Of a DNA stretch of 64,000 nucleotides, positions 35,260 to 44,853 are shown piece by piece; the stretch's first letter is position 1; each line of letters opens with the position of its first letter. Source of the DNA: Hevea brasiliensis (lineage: Eukaryota; Streptophyta; Magnoliopsida; Malpighiales; Euphorbiaceae); assembly GCF_030052815.1 (NCBI RefSeq), contig NC_079510.1, positions 34,239,823 to 34,303,822 on the forward strand. Reading direction: 5' to 3'. The notes below the pieces were generated by a model. That model ran no database searches. It was not told the DNA's origin and worked only from the letters and a program-made list of their open reading frames with translations. Position numbers and translations under genes: made by a program.

Positions 35260-35710
35260 GTTCCCTGATGAGCATATTAATGAAGTAGACTGCGGAGAAG
35301 AAGAGCCAGCTGATGTTTGGGAAATGTATTTCGACGGAGCTGTCAATTTGTCCGGTAATGGAATCGGAGCTGTATTGGTATCCTCGGATGGGAAACACTT
35401 TCCGATAGCTATCAAGTTGAGATTTGACTGCACCAACAACATCGCAGAATATGAAGCTTACGTAATGGGTCTACAAGCTGCCGTCGAAATGAAAATCAGA
35501 AAGTTGAAGGTGTATGGAGACTCAGCTCTGATCATTTACCAAATCAAGGGAGAATGGCAAACTAAGGATCCGAAGCTAATCCCATATCAGAAGTACTTAC
35601 TGGAGCTGATTAAGAAATTTGAAGAAATCTCTTTCACTCACCTTAGTTGAGACAAGAATCAATTTGCAGACGCCTTAGCCACTCTGGCTGTTATGACTCA
35701 GATGGAAGAA
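35249..35710 (+). pseudogene. Second (archaeal-type) RNase H of Tat lineage
   Basis: In the next frame: MDFEFPDEHI, then MYFDGAVNLSGNGIGAVLVS, NNIAEYEAYVMGLQ, KVYGDSALIIYQIKGEW and, after TGA at 35648-35650, DKNQFADALATLA. The D-E-D order and the NIAEYEA motif mark the additional RNase H that Tat elements carry between the first RNase H and integrase. Confidence 0.82.
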
Positions 35711-37041
35711 GGACAGACAACCCAGGTGCTAAAGATTAAAGCAAGAAGCGAGCCGGTTTACTGGTTCATGATCGAAGAAGAACCTGATGGTAAACCTTGG
35801 TACCATGACATCTTGCTACACATCAGAACCAGAAAATTCCCTCCAGGGGCAAGCAAAAACGAAAAGAGGATGATTCAGAGATTAGCATTGGGATACTTCC
35901 CCAGTGGAGAAACCTTATACAAAAGAAGCTCCAACGGCGAATTGTTGAGATGTGTGGATGCAAAAGAGGCAAAGAGAATCCTATTCGAGACTCATGAGGC
36001 GAATTGTGCCACCCATGCTAATGGGCATATGATGGCTAAGCAAATCATGTGATGGGGATATTTTTGGATTACCATGGAAAAGGACTGCATCGAGTATTTC
36101 CGAAGGTGTCATAAGTGTCAAATCTACGCGGATCCGATAAATGTTCCGCCTCACCAACTGTTCAATCTCACTTCGCCATGGCCTTTCGTAATGTGGGGCA
36201 TCGATGTGATTGGTCCCATCAACCCTAAGGCATCCAATGGGCATAGATTTATCCTGGTGGCTATCGATTATTTCTCTAAATGGGTCAAAGCAACATCATA
36301 TGCTCACATTACACAGAACACATTTCTCAAATTCCTCAGAAATTATATTATCTGCCGGCATGGTCTCCCCAATGAAATCGTCACTGACAACGCCAAGAAC
36401 TTGAATGGCCCAAAGATCCAGAAGTTATGTGATCAATACAAGATTCGACATCTCAATTCCTCCCCATACCGTCCCCAGATGAATGGAGCAGTGGAAGCCG
36501 CAAACAAAAATCTCAAGAGGATACTTCGGAAAATGACAGTCACATATAGGGATTGGCATGATATGCTTCCTTACGCTCTTCATGCATACCGGACTTCTGT
36601 AAGGACCTCAACTGGTGCAACTCCTTATTCGTTGGTTTATGGGATGGAGGCTGTATTACCTATTGAGGTAGAAATTCATTCTCTAAGAATTCTAAAAGAA
36701 TCAGGGATTGATGAGTCAGAATGGATCCAGTCAAGGTTGGACCAATTAAACTTGCTGGATGAGAAGAGGTTAGCAGCAGCATGTCATGGGCAGTTATACC
36801 AGAGAAGAATGGCTAGGGCATTTGACAAAAGTGTTCGCCCTCGCGAATTTCAACCCGGGGACCTAGTTCTGAAGAAAGTGATGCCAACTCAAAACGATCC
36901 CCGGGGTAAATGGTCACCAACTTACGAGGGACCTTATGTGGTTAAAAAGGCATTTCCATGAGCTCGATCTTGACCCACATGGACGGCGAAGAGTTCCCAA
37001 GACACGTGAATGCCGACACTGGCCAAGAGATACTATGCCCA
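35711..37041 (+). pseudogene. Ogre integrase
   Basis: A linker leads to the His/Cys zinc-binding region (ETHEANCATH ... RRCHKCQIYAD), with TGA at 36050-36052 inside it. The catalytic core from 36074 holds WGIDVIGPI (D), EIVTDNAKNL (D) and NGAVEAANKNLKR (E), then HAYRTSVRTSTGATPYSLVYG. The C-terminal part ends near 37041 (DLVLKKV, KWSPTYEGPYVVKKAF). Past 36957 it is recognisable only by changing frame (MDGEEFPRHVNAD, then KRYYA). No chromodomain is present. Confidence 0.87.
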
Positions 37042-37849
37042 AAAAAAAAAAAAAAAAAAAAAAGTGGGGGTGAAAACCCGAAAGGGCGCTCCTAACAAAA
37101 TGTGTGAAAGAAGGCGAAAACCCTTGAAGGGCGCTTTCTGTAAAATAAGTGAAGGACGAAAACCCGAAAGGGCGTCCTGAAAAAGCGAGCTAAAAAAAAT
37201 TAAAATAAAAATCTAGGAGTGAAAACTCGAAAGGGCATCCCAAGAACCAAAAAGGAGAAATAAGGAACGGGGCAATGAAACCGAGGATGGAAATAAACCG
37301 TCATGGCATGAGGCTTCAGAGTACTTAAAATAATGGCAGTTAAAAGACTTCAAAGCTAACTACAAGAAATATGTGAGATCTATCCTTGTACGCTTCTCCT
37401 TTGACACTGTACCTTTATTTCCTAAAACCATAATAAAGTCATATTTTTCCATCTCTTTGCTTTTATCTTTCCTTCTTTAACATAGTCCTTCTTTAATCTT
37501 TTTACCTGATGCGCTATTAATCATTTAAAATTTTGCTATAAGATTTGGATTTGAAATTGATAATCTCACGTACTTTACTATGAGATTTGCAGGGAATGGC
37601 CTAAAAAAAAAACTAGAGGTGAAAACCTGGAAGGGCGCTTCTAGTCTAATGGACGGAAAGTGAAAACCCGCAAGGGCGCTTTTCGAAAAGAAAGGAGAAA
37701 GTCAAGAACAGAAAAGGGGCACCGAAGAAATGAAGTCGTAGGTCAAGTCTTGTAACTCGTCCTCCATTAATCATTAGCCCTCGGGATCCTGTTAAGTACA
37801 TTTCATCAGGGGGGAACTTCTCGCGTTGAGATTAGACTTGTTTTGTAAG
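37042..37849 (+). other. Ogre 3' untranslated region with short hairpin motifs
   Basis: After a poly(A) run at about 37038-37063, six imperfect copies of GAAAACCCGAAAGGGCG occur near 37068, 37114, 37154, 37216, 37619 and 37662. Each contains ACCC...GGGC-type complementary halves, so each could form a small stem-loop. The rest is unique-looking noncoding sequence. Confidence 0.8.
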
Positions 37850-38790
37850 TTGATTTTAATTTCATGCATTTAAATTTCCTGTTATCAACCTCTGGTTCCT
37901 TGATCTAAGTTGATTTTAATTCTTCATGCATTTAAATTTCCTGTTATCAACCTCTGGTTCCCTAATCTAAGTTGATTTTAATTTTCCAGCAATTTAAATT
38001 TCCTGTTATCAACCTCTGGTTCCTTGATCTAAGTTGATTTTAATTTTTCAGCATTTTAAATATCCTGTTATCAACCTCTGGTTCCTTGATCTAAGTTGAT
38101 TTTAATTTTTCAGCATTTAAATTTCTTGTTATCAACCTCTGGTTCCTTGATCTAAGTTGATTTTAATTTTCCAGCAATTTAAATTTCCTGTTATCAACCT
38201 CTGGTTCCCTGATCTAAGTTGATTTTAATTTTCCAGCATTTTAAATTTCCTGTTATCAACCTCTGGTTCCTTGATCTAAGTTGATTTTAATTTCCTGCAT
38301 TTAAATTTCCTGTTATCAACCTCTGGTTCCTTGATCTAAGTTGATTTTAATTTCCTGCATTTAAATTTCCTGTTATCAACCTCTGGTTCCTTGATCTAAG
38401 TTGATTTTAATTTTCCAGCATTTAAATTTCCTGTTATCAACCTCTGGTTCCTTGATCTAAGTTGATTTTAATTTTCCAGTATTTAAATTTCCTGTTATCA
38501 ACCTCTAGTTCCTTGATCTAAGTTGATTTTAATTTCCTACATTTAAATTTCATGTTATCAACCTCTGGTTCCTTGATCTAAATTGATTTTAATTTCCTGC
38601 ATTTAAATTTCCTGTTATCAACCTCTGGTTCCTTGATCTAAGTTGATTTTAATTTCATGCATTTAAATTTCCTGTTATCAACCTCTGGTTCCCTGATCTA
38701 AGTTGATTTTAATTTTCTGTTATCAACCTCTGGTTCCTTGATCTAAGTTGATTTTAATTTTCTAGCATTTTAATTTCTTGTGACCAACCT
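37850..38790. repeat. About 15-copy 60-bp tandem repeat before the 3' LTR
   Basis: Contiguous units of about 60 bp contain TTATCAACCTCTGGTTCC, TTGATCTAAGTTGATTTTAA and a CAGCATTTAAATTTCC-like segment. There are about fifteen good copies and one decayed copy at the right end. Units differ by a few bases; no unique spacers occur between them. Such minisatellites between pol and the 3' LTR are common in Tat elements and may seed satellite DNA. Confidence 0.93.
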
Positions 38791-38923
38791 CAAAGTTTCG
38801 ACCCAAGTGGGTTTTAGCCTCCGAACTTTAAATTTCAAATTTTAAGTCGTCCAAAATATGGGTTTGAATCTTTACATAATTCCTACACGGGAAATTTTTT
38901 TTTCCCTTCAATAGAAATTATGT

Positions 38924-38936
38924 AAAGAGGGGCAGC
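38924..38936 (+). other. Ogre polypurine tract
   Basis: AAAGAGGGGCAGC directly precedes the 3' LTR start (TGTCGATACC). Confidence 0.82.
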
Positions 38937-39473
38937 TGTCGATACCATAGTTTGGCCGATCCCCCGGAATTAATAAACTTTGAAGCCGATCCCCTTTTGA
39001 CAACCGACCACACTTCCGATCTCCCCTCAAAAGGAATTTAATTAATGCCAAGTCTCCAGGTCATTTAAAGCCTCACCGATCCCTCAAACCAATTCTCGAG
39101 CCCCCTGATCATTTAATCATATTTCCGATCTTTCTTGTCAAATAAGATTGAACCAACATAAGGCCTTCGTACCACCATTCTTGTTGTCGGTCTCTCATTT
39201 AAAAATTTGAGAATGATAAAGGTTTCGACTCGGTTTAAAGATGATCCCGATCTTAAGTGTTCGAAGCCAAATTTCTAATTTTAATTAAGTCCCGTTTCAT
39301 AACTGATCTCATGCATATTGTGTTTTCCGATCTCCTATACTTAGATTAAAAATCACTTTCAGTTGTCATTCTAATATGTTCAAACAATCAAGTGCTTACG
39401 CAATTTAAAAACTTTCCGATCACAATCAATCGTTGAACAAAAGGGAAGCTTTCATTTCATTTCATTTTAAAAT

Positions 39474-41331
39474 TTATACAAGTCCCCCAGCCGGAACTAC
39501 ATGTTGTTCATTTTCTCTCTCACCTTCAGCCTCCTCTTCGCTATCCTCACCTTCGTCCTCGGGAGCCAGGTTGGCCATCCAGGAGAAGTCCTCCTCAGAA
39601 TAACGCTTCTTGAGCTCAGCCAGGAGATCTCTATGAGCATTCACATAAGCGCCGGCCATTCCGGTCACCATTTTTTCTTCTTTTTCCTTGAGCTCCTCAG
39701 CAAGATGAGCGAGTTGAGCAGCTTCATCAGCTCGGAGCGCCTGAACTCCCTCGAGAATACGATCTAGCTCGGCGAGAACATGAGCTTGCTCGGCCAGCTT
39801 GTCCTCATAGAACTTCATTCGTCCCTCAATTTGAGATATGTAGTCCTGAGCGGACGAAAGTTGGGATCGGAGAGAAGACACCTCATGACTCATCCTCTCG
39901 ACTTCCTTACCCAGGCGATGAGCCTTCTCCTGACCATGTCTTTGGTTCACCAAACACTCCACGTTCAGGCTCATAGATCTGGTCAAGATATCATCAAGGT
40001 TATCCGGAGACAGCCTATCCCGATCTTCTCGAAGACAGATGGAGGACACCAAGACCTTGGCGAAACCAGGGTTCTCTCGAACCGTACGGTTTTTCTCTAA
40101 CGAGTGGATCAGCACTTGGGCACCGCGGGAAAGGGACCTTACAGGAGGTTGGGAAGGACCCCCTTCCGCACTCGGAGCAACTGGAGGAGGTGGAGGCGGC
40201 TCTTCTCAGCGAGGAGGTGATCGAACCACTTCTATAACCGGAGGCCCAGAAGGTTGAGACGAGCCTCCCTGTATTTCCCCGGGCTCATGACCAGGTGTTT
40301 GAAGCAGCTCGGAACGCTTCATCTCCCGTACCTTCTGGGAGATCTCTCTCTTCCGCTTCCGGCTATCCTTAGAAGCTTCGCCACTTGCCATACCTGCACA
40401 AAGAAGAGGTCAGTGAGATCGCTAAGGTCTAAAGATCTGAGATATGGAAAATACCGATGCCGAGATCAGAGAGCTAAAGCCCGCGATCTTGACCGATGAC
40501 CAGCTGCATAGTCCAATGGTGTAGCTCAGCCGTCACTGCATCCAAATAAGAGAACTTCTCTCTGGACGCCTGTTCCTTCAACTCCATCACCATTGCACCC
40601 TCTTCCCTATTTAGGGCGATGTGCTTCGTAAGCAAAGGACCTTGATGCAGCCAGCTCCGAGGGAAGCCCTCAAAACTGTTCGGAGTTTTTCTCCTCAAAA
40701 TAAAAAAGCGGTTCTTCCAATTCTTCAAGGAGGAAGGTAGGTCTGTGAAAAGCCCACAATGGGGTTTCGCCTGGAAGAACCAATACTCGTCGTCCTTACG
40801 ATGAGTTAACCGGTGCAGTTCAGCGAACACCTTAGCTGTGGGTCGGAGCCCTTTAGCTCGGCATAGGCCTCGAAAGGCTACCAAGATCCGCCACGAGTTC
40901 GGGTGAACTTGAGCGATGCACACTTGGTGTTATTTCAAAACTTCCTTGAAGAAGTCCTCCAAAGGGAACCGCAGACCGGCCTTTAATTGTTCTTCGTAGA
41001 CCATGATCATATCGTTCTCCTCGAAGAAGTGATCGACAGGAAGATCGCCGTGACACTTAATCAATTCGTAGGAATCAGGCCGGATGTTGTACTCCTGGCT
41101 GAACGACTGCAGGTCAGTTTCTTGCAAGATTGACGATAGCTCGTCCATGGGAAGATTTTCCCTCCCTGAAGAAGGCACATGCCTTGATGGTGCTGGTTGT
41201 CCCCGAGCTGGAGCGGAGACCCTAGGAAGTTCAGGCTGCGCTCTTGGTCCGACCACCTCTACCTCATCGGACGACCACGAGAACTGAATGGAAGGGGGGC
41301 TTACTGCTCTCTGACCCTCGGCACCGCTCAT
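39474..41331 (-). pseudogene. Antisense two-exon gene in 3' LTR, gypsy-type transposon domain
   Basis: The counterpart of 21353-23234 on the other LTR. ATG at 41331 (MSGAEGQRAV) has A at -3. Exon 1 carries the Transposase_28-like region (LKAGLRFPLEDFFKEVLK, HPNSWRILVAFRGLC, LFTDLPSSLKNWKNRFF) and continues to DAVTAELHHWTMQLVIG. The putative intron is 40394-40493. Exon 2 encodes RKRKREISQKV, a proline run, a coiled coil (EVERMSHEVSSLRSQLSSAQ) and the acidic tail. Lesions in this copy are TAA at 40930-40932 and TGA at 40206-40208, neither shared with the 5' copy. Confidence 0.8.
40394..40493 (-). other. Putative intron of antisense gene, 3' LTR copy
   Basis: 100 bp, GT at 40493-40492 and TTTGTGCAG ending at 40394, joining the exons in frame. 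The donor GTCAAG is weak, so exon 2 might instead be a separate ORF starting at 40391. Confidence 0.55.
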
Positions 41332-41486
41332 TTTCAAAGGAAACAGAAAATTTAAACTAAAAGAAAGATCAAAACCCTTACCGGAGCTTGATCGGTGTCG
41401 GAGGAACTTGAGAAAACGAGAGAATTTGGAAGTTGTTTGCGAGAGACTGAAAATGACATAAAGGAGCAACTGGCTAACCCCACCCC

Positions 41487-41494
41487 TATTTATA
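41487..41494 (-). promoter_or_regulatory. TATA box of antisense LTR gene, 3' LTR copy
   Basis: TATAAATA on the minus strand, about 156 bp upstream of ATG 41331, same context as at 23390-23397. Confidence 0.7.
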
Positions 41495-41890
41495 CTCGTC
41501 CGAGCATTTAATGCTCACGATGTTCCAGGTAGTGCATCGGATAGCGGGACTCGCCAGCTGTTCTGACACGTCTCACGAATATTCCGGAGATTCCATAAAG
41601 AGATCGGTTAACTATAGAGCGGCAGATTAAGGTGTTTCGAATTACGGATCAGATAAGTGTCATTCAAATTAAGAGTCGGATCGGATAAATACTTCAAAGA
41701 TCGGAAAATAATCAATAATAAAAAGTTGTCAAAATAAATTTTATTTTCGAAAAGATCTGATTACATCATTTGGGCGATCTCTGGAGATCGGATTACATTA
41801 AAGGTCTAATTACATCATAAGGGCGATCTTTAGAGACGGTGGAACATCCTATCTAAAAGGCCTATGTCAAAGCCTAGTCTCGTGGCTGAG

Positions 41891-42271
41891 TCAAAAGATG
41901 TGTTTGACCAGGAGACCGGCTGGGGGGACTATGACTCTCATGAGAATGAGAGAGGTCGTCATCAAAGTTACCGCTCGAAACCGAGCCGCTGTCGGAACAC
42001 CCAGTGTGGAGAGGAGCCAGATGAACGCCAAAGAGCAGTCACCAGCATTGAGGGGAATATTAGCTGTCTTCTTACTCGAAACCAGTTCGCCGATTATATC
42101 GGGCGAACGATTCGAAATCGGCACGATCGAGGTCCTCGATCCAGATCGGTTAATTAGTCCAGTTCTCTCACTGTCATCAGATAAGGTTATCATAATTTTT
42201 CGATCACTAGGATCGTAAATTTTTAGGCAAGGAACAAAGAGGACAACCGGAAAAAGATTAAAGGAGGTCAT
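41891..42271 (-). CDS. Second antisense ORF in 3' LTR, unknown
   Basis: An open frame of 126 codons from ATG 42271 (MTSFNLFPVVLF) to the stop at 41891. A palindromic TATATATA lies 90 bp upstream (42360-42367). It contains TLSDDSERTGLINRSG and a hydrophobic C-terminal stretch (AFIWLLSTLGVP). No family recognised. It is longer than its 5' LTR counterpart because that copy has an 8-bp difference. Confidence 0.35.
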   Translation of the reverse strand: MTSFNLFPVVLFVPCLKIYDPSDRKIMITLSDDSERTGLINRSGSRTSIVPISNRSPDIIGELVSSKKTANIPLNAGDCSLAFIWLLSTLGVPTAARFRAVTLMTTSLILMRVIVPPAGLLVKHIF

Positions 42272-43049
42272 TTTGTCCGGGATTGTTGCCGGAGCAGAAC
42301 AAGGAAAATGAAGTGAATAAGGGAGAAAGTCAAGTGAGGCAGGGCTTCCCGATTGAAGGTATATATAGGAAAATTTGAGCATTTATTGCGAGCAGAAAAC
42401 GAAGCGGACGCCTCGAGAATTGAGGGAAATAAATGCTTTGACTGGACCGAACCCGATAAAAGGAAGACTGGTGTGGTAAAGATCGGTAGAAGGGAGACCG
42501 GCATGAAAAGATCGGAAGAGAGCGTGTTAGGGGAGATCGAAAGAGAGGAACCCGATATGAGAGATCAAAAAAGGATCACATTGGAAAGACCGGAAAGGAA
42601 GGGAGGTCGGAAGACAAAGAGAATAAGACAGCTCCTGCCGATTATCGTCATAATCAGAGCCGAGGTAGTTAAAGCGTTGCAGGTGAAATCTCAACCACAC
42701 GCCCCAGAATCGCCCGCACTACTGACATGTGCCAGAGCACGTCAGGACAGCGCTGTACATCCTAATCTCCACCGTTGATCTTACTTGTAAGGACGAGCTC
42801 GGAACCCTCGGATCGAAGAAGAAAACGACAAGATCAGTGCCTTTCACTCCTAGCCCTCAGATCGCTCTTGACAAGAAATTTTGGGTCATCAGATTAGAAG
42901 AGAGAAAAGGAAAAATACTCCGAAAGGGATCCTAATCGTTCGTTCTGATTCTCTTTAATTCCTGAACCCTTAGATCATGTCCTTCAAAATCTTAACCCTC
43001 CATCTCCCCCAAAACGGATCCTGACCCTTCATGGGGAGCACCCGGTTCC

Positions 43050-43057
43050 TATAAATA
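43050..43057 (+). promoter_or_regulatory. Ogre LTR sense promoter TATA box (3' LTR)
   Basis: TATAAATA in the same context as at 24946. In a 3' LTR it would direct transcription into flanking DNA. Confidence 0.55.
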
Positions 43058-44049
43058 CCTGCATGAAAAACTGTTCAAGAGAGGACGAAAAGAAGGATAG
43101 TGGATATAGCGGAAGGACTCTGAAACTCAATTCAGCTCGTTACTCTGCTATTTTTGAAGCTTTCACAAGAAAAACTTTGGAAACTAGTTTTCTAAAGTAT
43201 TTTCTTGCAAAAGGGATTCTTGAATACTGAAACTCTCTATTTTCAGTTCGTTCATTATCCCGTGGTGCTCTCATTTTCAGCTGTTTGTTTTATTTAGTTC
43301 CACTCCCATTGTCCAGGCTCAACCTCATTTAAACTCGGGTATTATTTTGACCCGATTGCATTTTAGCAAAGCATCCTTCTTTTCAAGGCGGACCTTAATC
43401 TTCCAGGTACCAACCTGCAGTTCTATTAAGCTTTGTAATTCAATACTTAGTTTAGTAGATTTGGCTCCCTACAGGTGAGTGTTTGTATTACCCTTTTATT
43501 AAGTGCTCGTTTGCATTTTTCGTATTTCCTTCGTTCTTTTACATATGTAGTTCTTTTTAAGTTTATATTGCGTTAAAGAATACCAAAAGGTTACTCTCGG
43601 GTTTACTTCTTTGTTGATCAGTCCATTCTTTTTATTAATCTTTGTTATTTCTGAACGCTAGTCTTCTAGTCTCGAGTAATGTATAAGGGGTCCGGTAGAA
43701 TGTAGGTAACCGTATCTAAAGGATCTCTTTAAAAATAATGAAAGGTCTAAACAATGAGTCGGGAAAATAGTAAGGCCGAATCATTAGAATAATGCAAAAG
43801 ACAATTGAGTAAAACAACACAAGGCAGAGTAAAACTGAACTTTAAGATAGATAAATGGGATAGATCGAGTATCAAAAGGTACTGGTAAGGCGGCCACATA
43901 GGAAGGTCGGAAAATTCGGTTTGGTATCTCCTGACTAGATACAAGGTACCAATGAATTAAAAGAGGCCTTATTCCGAGCCCCTGCGTCTTTAAATGCCAA
44001 AACCCTTAGTTCTAGGATTTCGTGACGGGAAGCTGTAATCAAGTTTCGA

Positions 44050-44435
44050 GAGATCGGAAGAGTCCTTATCCGATCCCTATTAAAATAAAAGGAGATCAGA
44101 GGAGAGTTCTTATCCGGTTTCCGCTTAAAATTCTTAATACATATTTAAAAAAGAGATCGAAGGAGAGTTCTTATCCGATTCTCAGGCTTAAAATTCTTAA
44201 TAAATATTTTAAAAACAGAGATCGGAGGAGAGTTCTTATCCGATTCTCAAGCTTAAAATTCTTAATACATATTTAAAAAAGAGATCGGAGGAGAGTTCTT
44301 ATCCGATTCTCAGGCTTAAAATTCTTAATACATATTTAAAGAAAGATCGGAGGAGAGTTCTTATCCGATTCTCAAGCTTAAAAATTTTAATAAATATTTA
44401 AAAGGAGATCGGAGGAGAGTTCTTATCCGATTTCC
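44050..44435. repeat. 60-66-bp tandem array in 3' LTR
   Basis: The counterpart of 25945-26330, about seven units, with the same ATCGGA...TCCGAT inverted pairs. Confidence 0.88.
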
Positions 44436-44848
44436 AAAATTAAATTTCAACAAATACGTAAGATAATTCCCCCTAAAATAAAATTAATACGCAACCGCAA
44501 CTCACTAAGGTTGTCTCATTTACTTATGTATCTGGGTAACCCGGATTAGTGAAAAATCAAACATTCCTTTCGGTCAAAAGGATTAACATTTCCATTCAAG
44601 CTCTCCTAACTATGAAGAACGTGAAGTTAAATCTGCTTACCCTCGTTGAGGAACGAGGTGGGGTGCCTAACACCTTCCCCATCCGTTCATGGACCCCGAA
44701 CCTAGAATCTCTGTTTTTAAAGTGGTTTTATTCTAACTTACTTTCACAAATGGTTTTCTTTAATTTCCCTCAAAATTAAAGTGGCGACTCCTCACTTTTC
44801 CCACTTCGGTGAGTGTTCGTCCAGGCTACCGCAAAACCCCTTGCAACA

Positions 44849-44853
44849 TATAT
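44849..44853. repeat. Target-site duplication TATAT, right copy
   Basis: Matches 20802-20806. Confidence 0.82.

Larger units (their letters stand above)
20807..44848 (+). mobile_element. Ogre/Tat-type Ty3/gypsy retrotransposon, 24 kb
   Basis: A 24,042-bp element with 5.9-kb LTRs (TGTCGA...GCAACA). It carries every hallmark of the Ogre branch of the Tat lineage: a tRNA-Arg-like primer site, an extra ORF1 before gag, gag-protease with a G-patch, an intron before RT, a second RNase H after the first, integrase without chromodomain, and a long 3' untranslated part with tandem repeats. Several nonsense codons and frameshifts make this copy non-autonomous. The LTRs also contain antisense coding units. 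Confidence 0.93.
38937..44848 (+). repeat. Ogre 3' LTR
   Basis: 5912 bp, the partner of 20807-26745, ending TTGCAACA followed by TATAT. Differences from the 5' LTR are scattered substitutions and small indels, among them a missing 21-bp duplicate in the antisense-gene intron and a missing segment near 39485. Confidence 0.93.

Noticed and set aside
37850..38790. Regular repeats resembling a CRISPR array
   Set aside because: Units are contiguous without unique spacers, in a plant retrotransposon.
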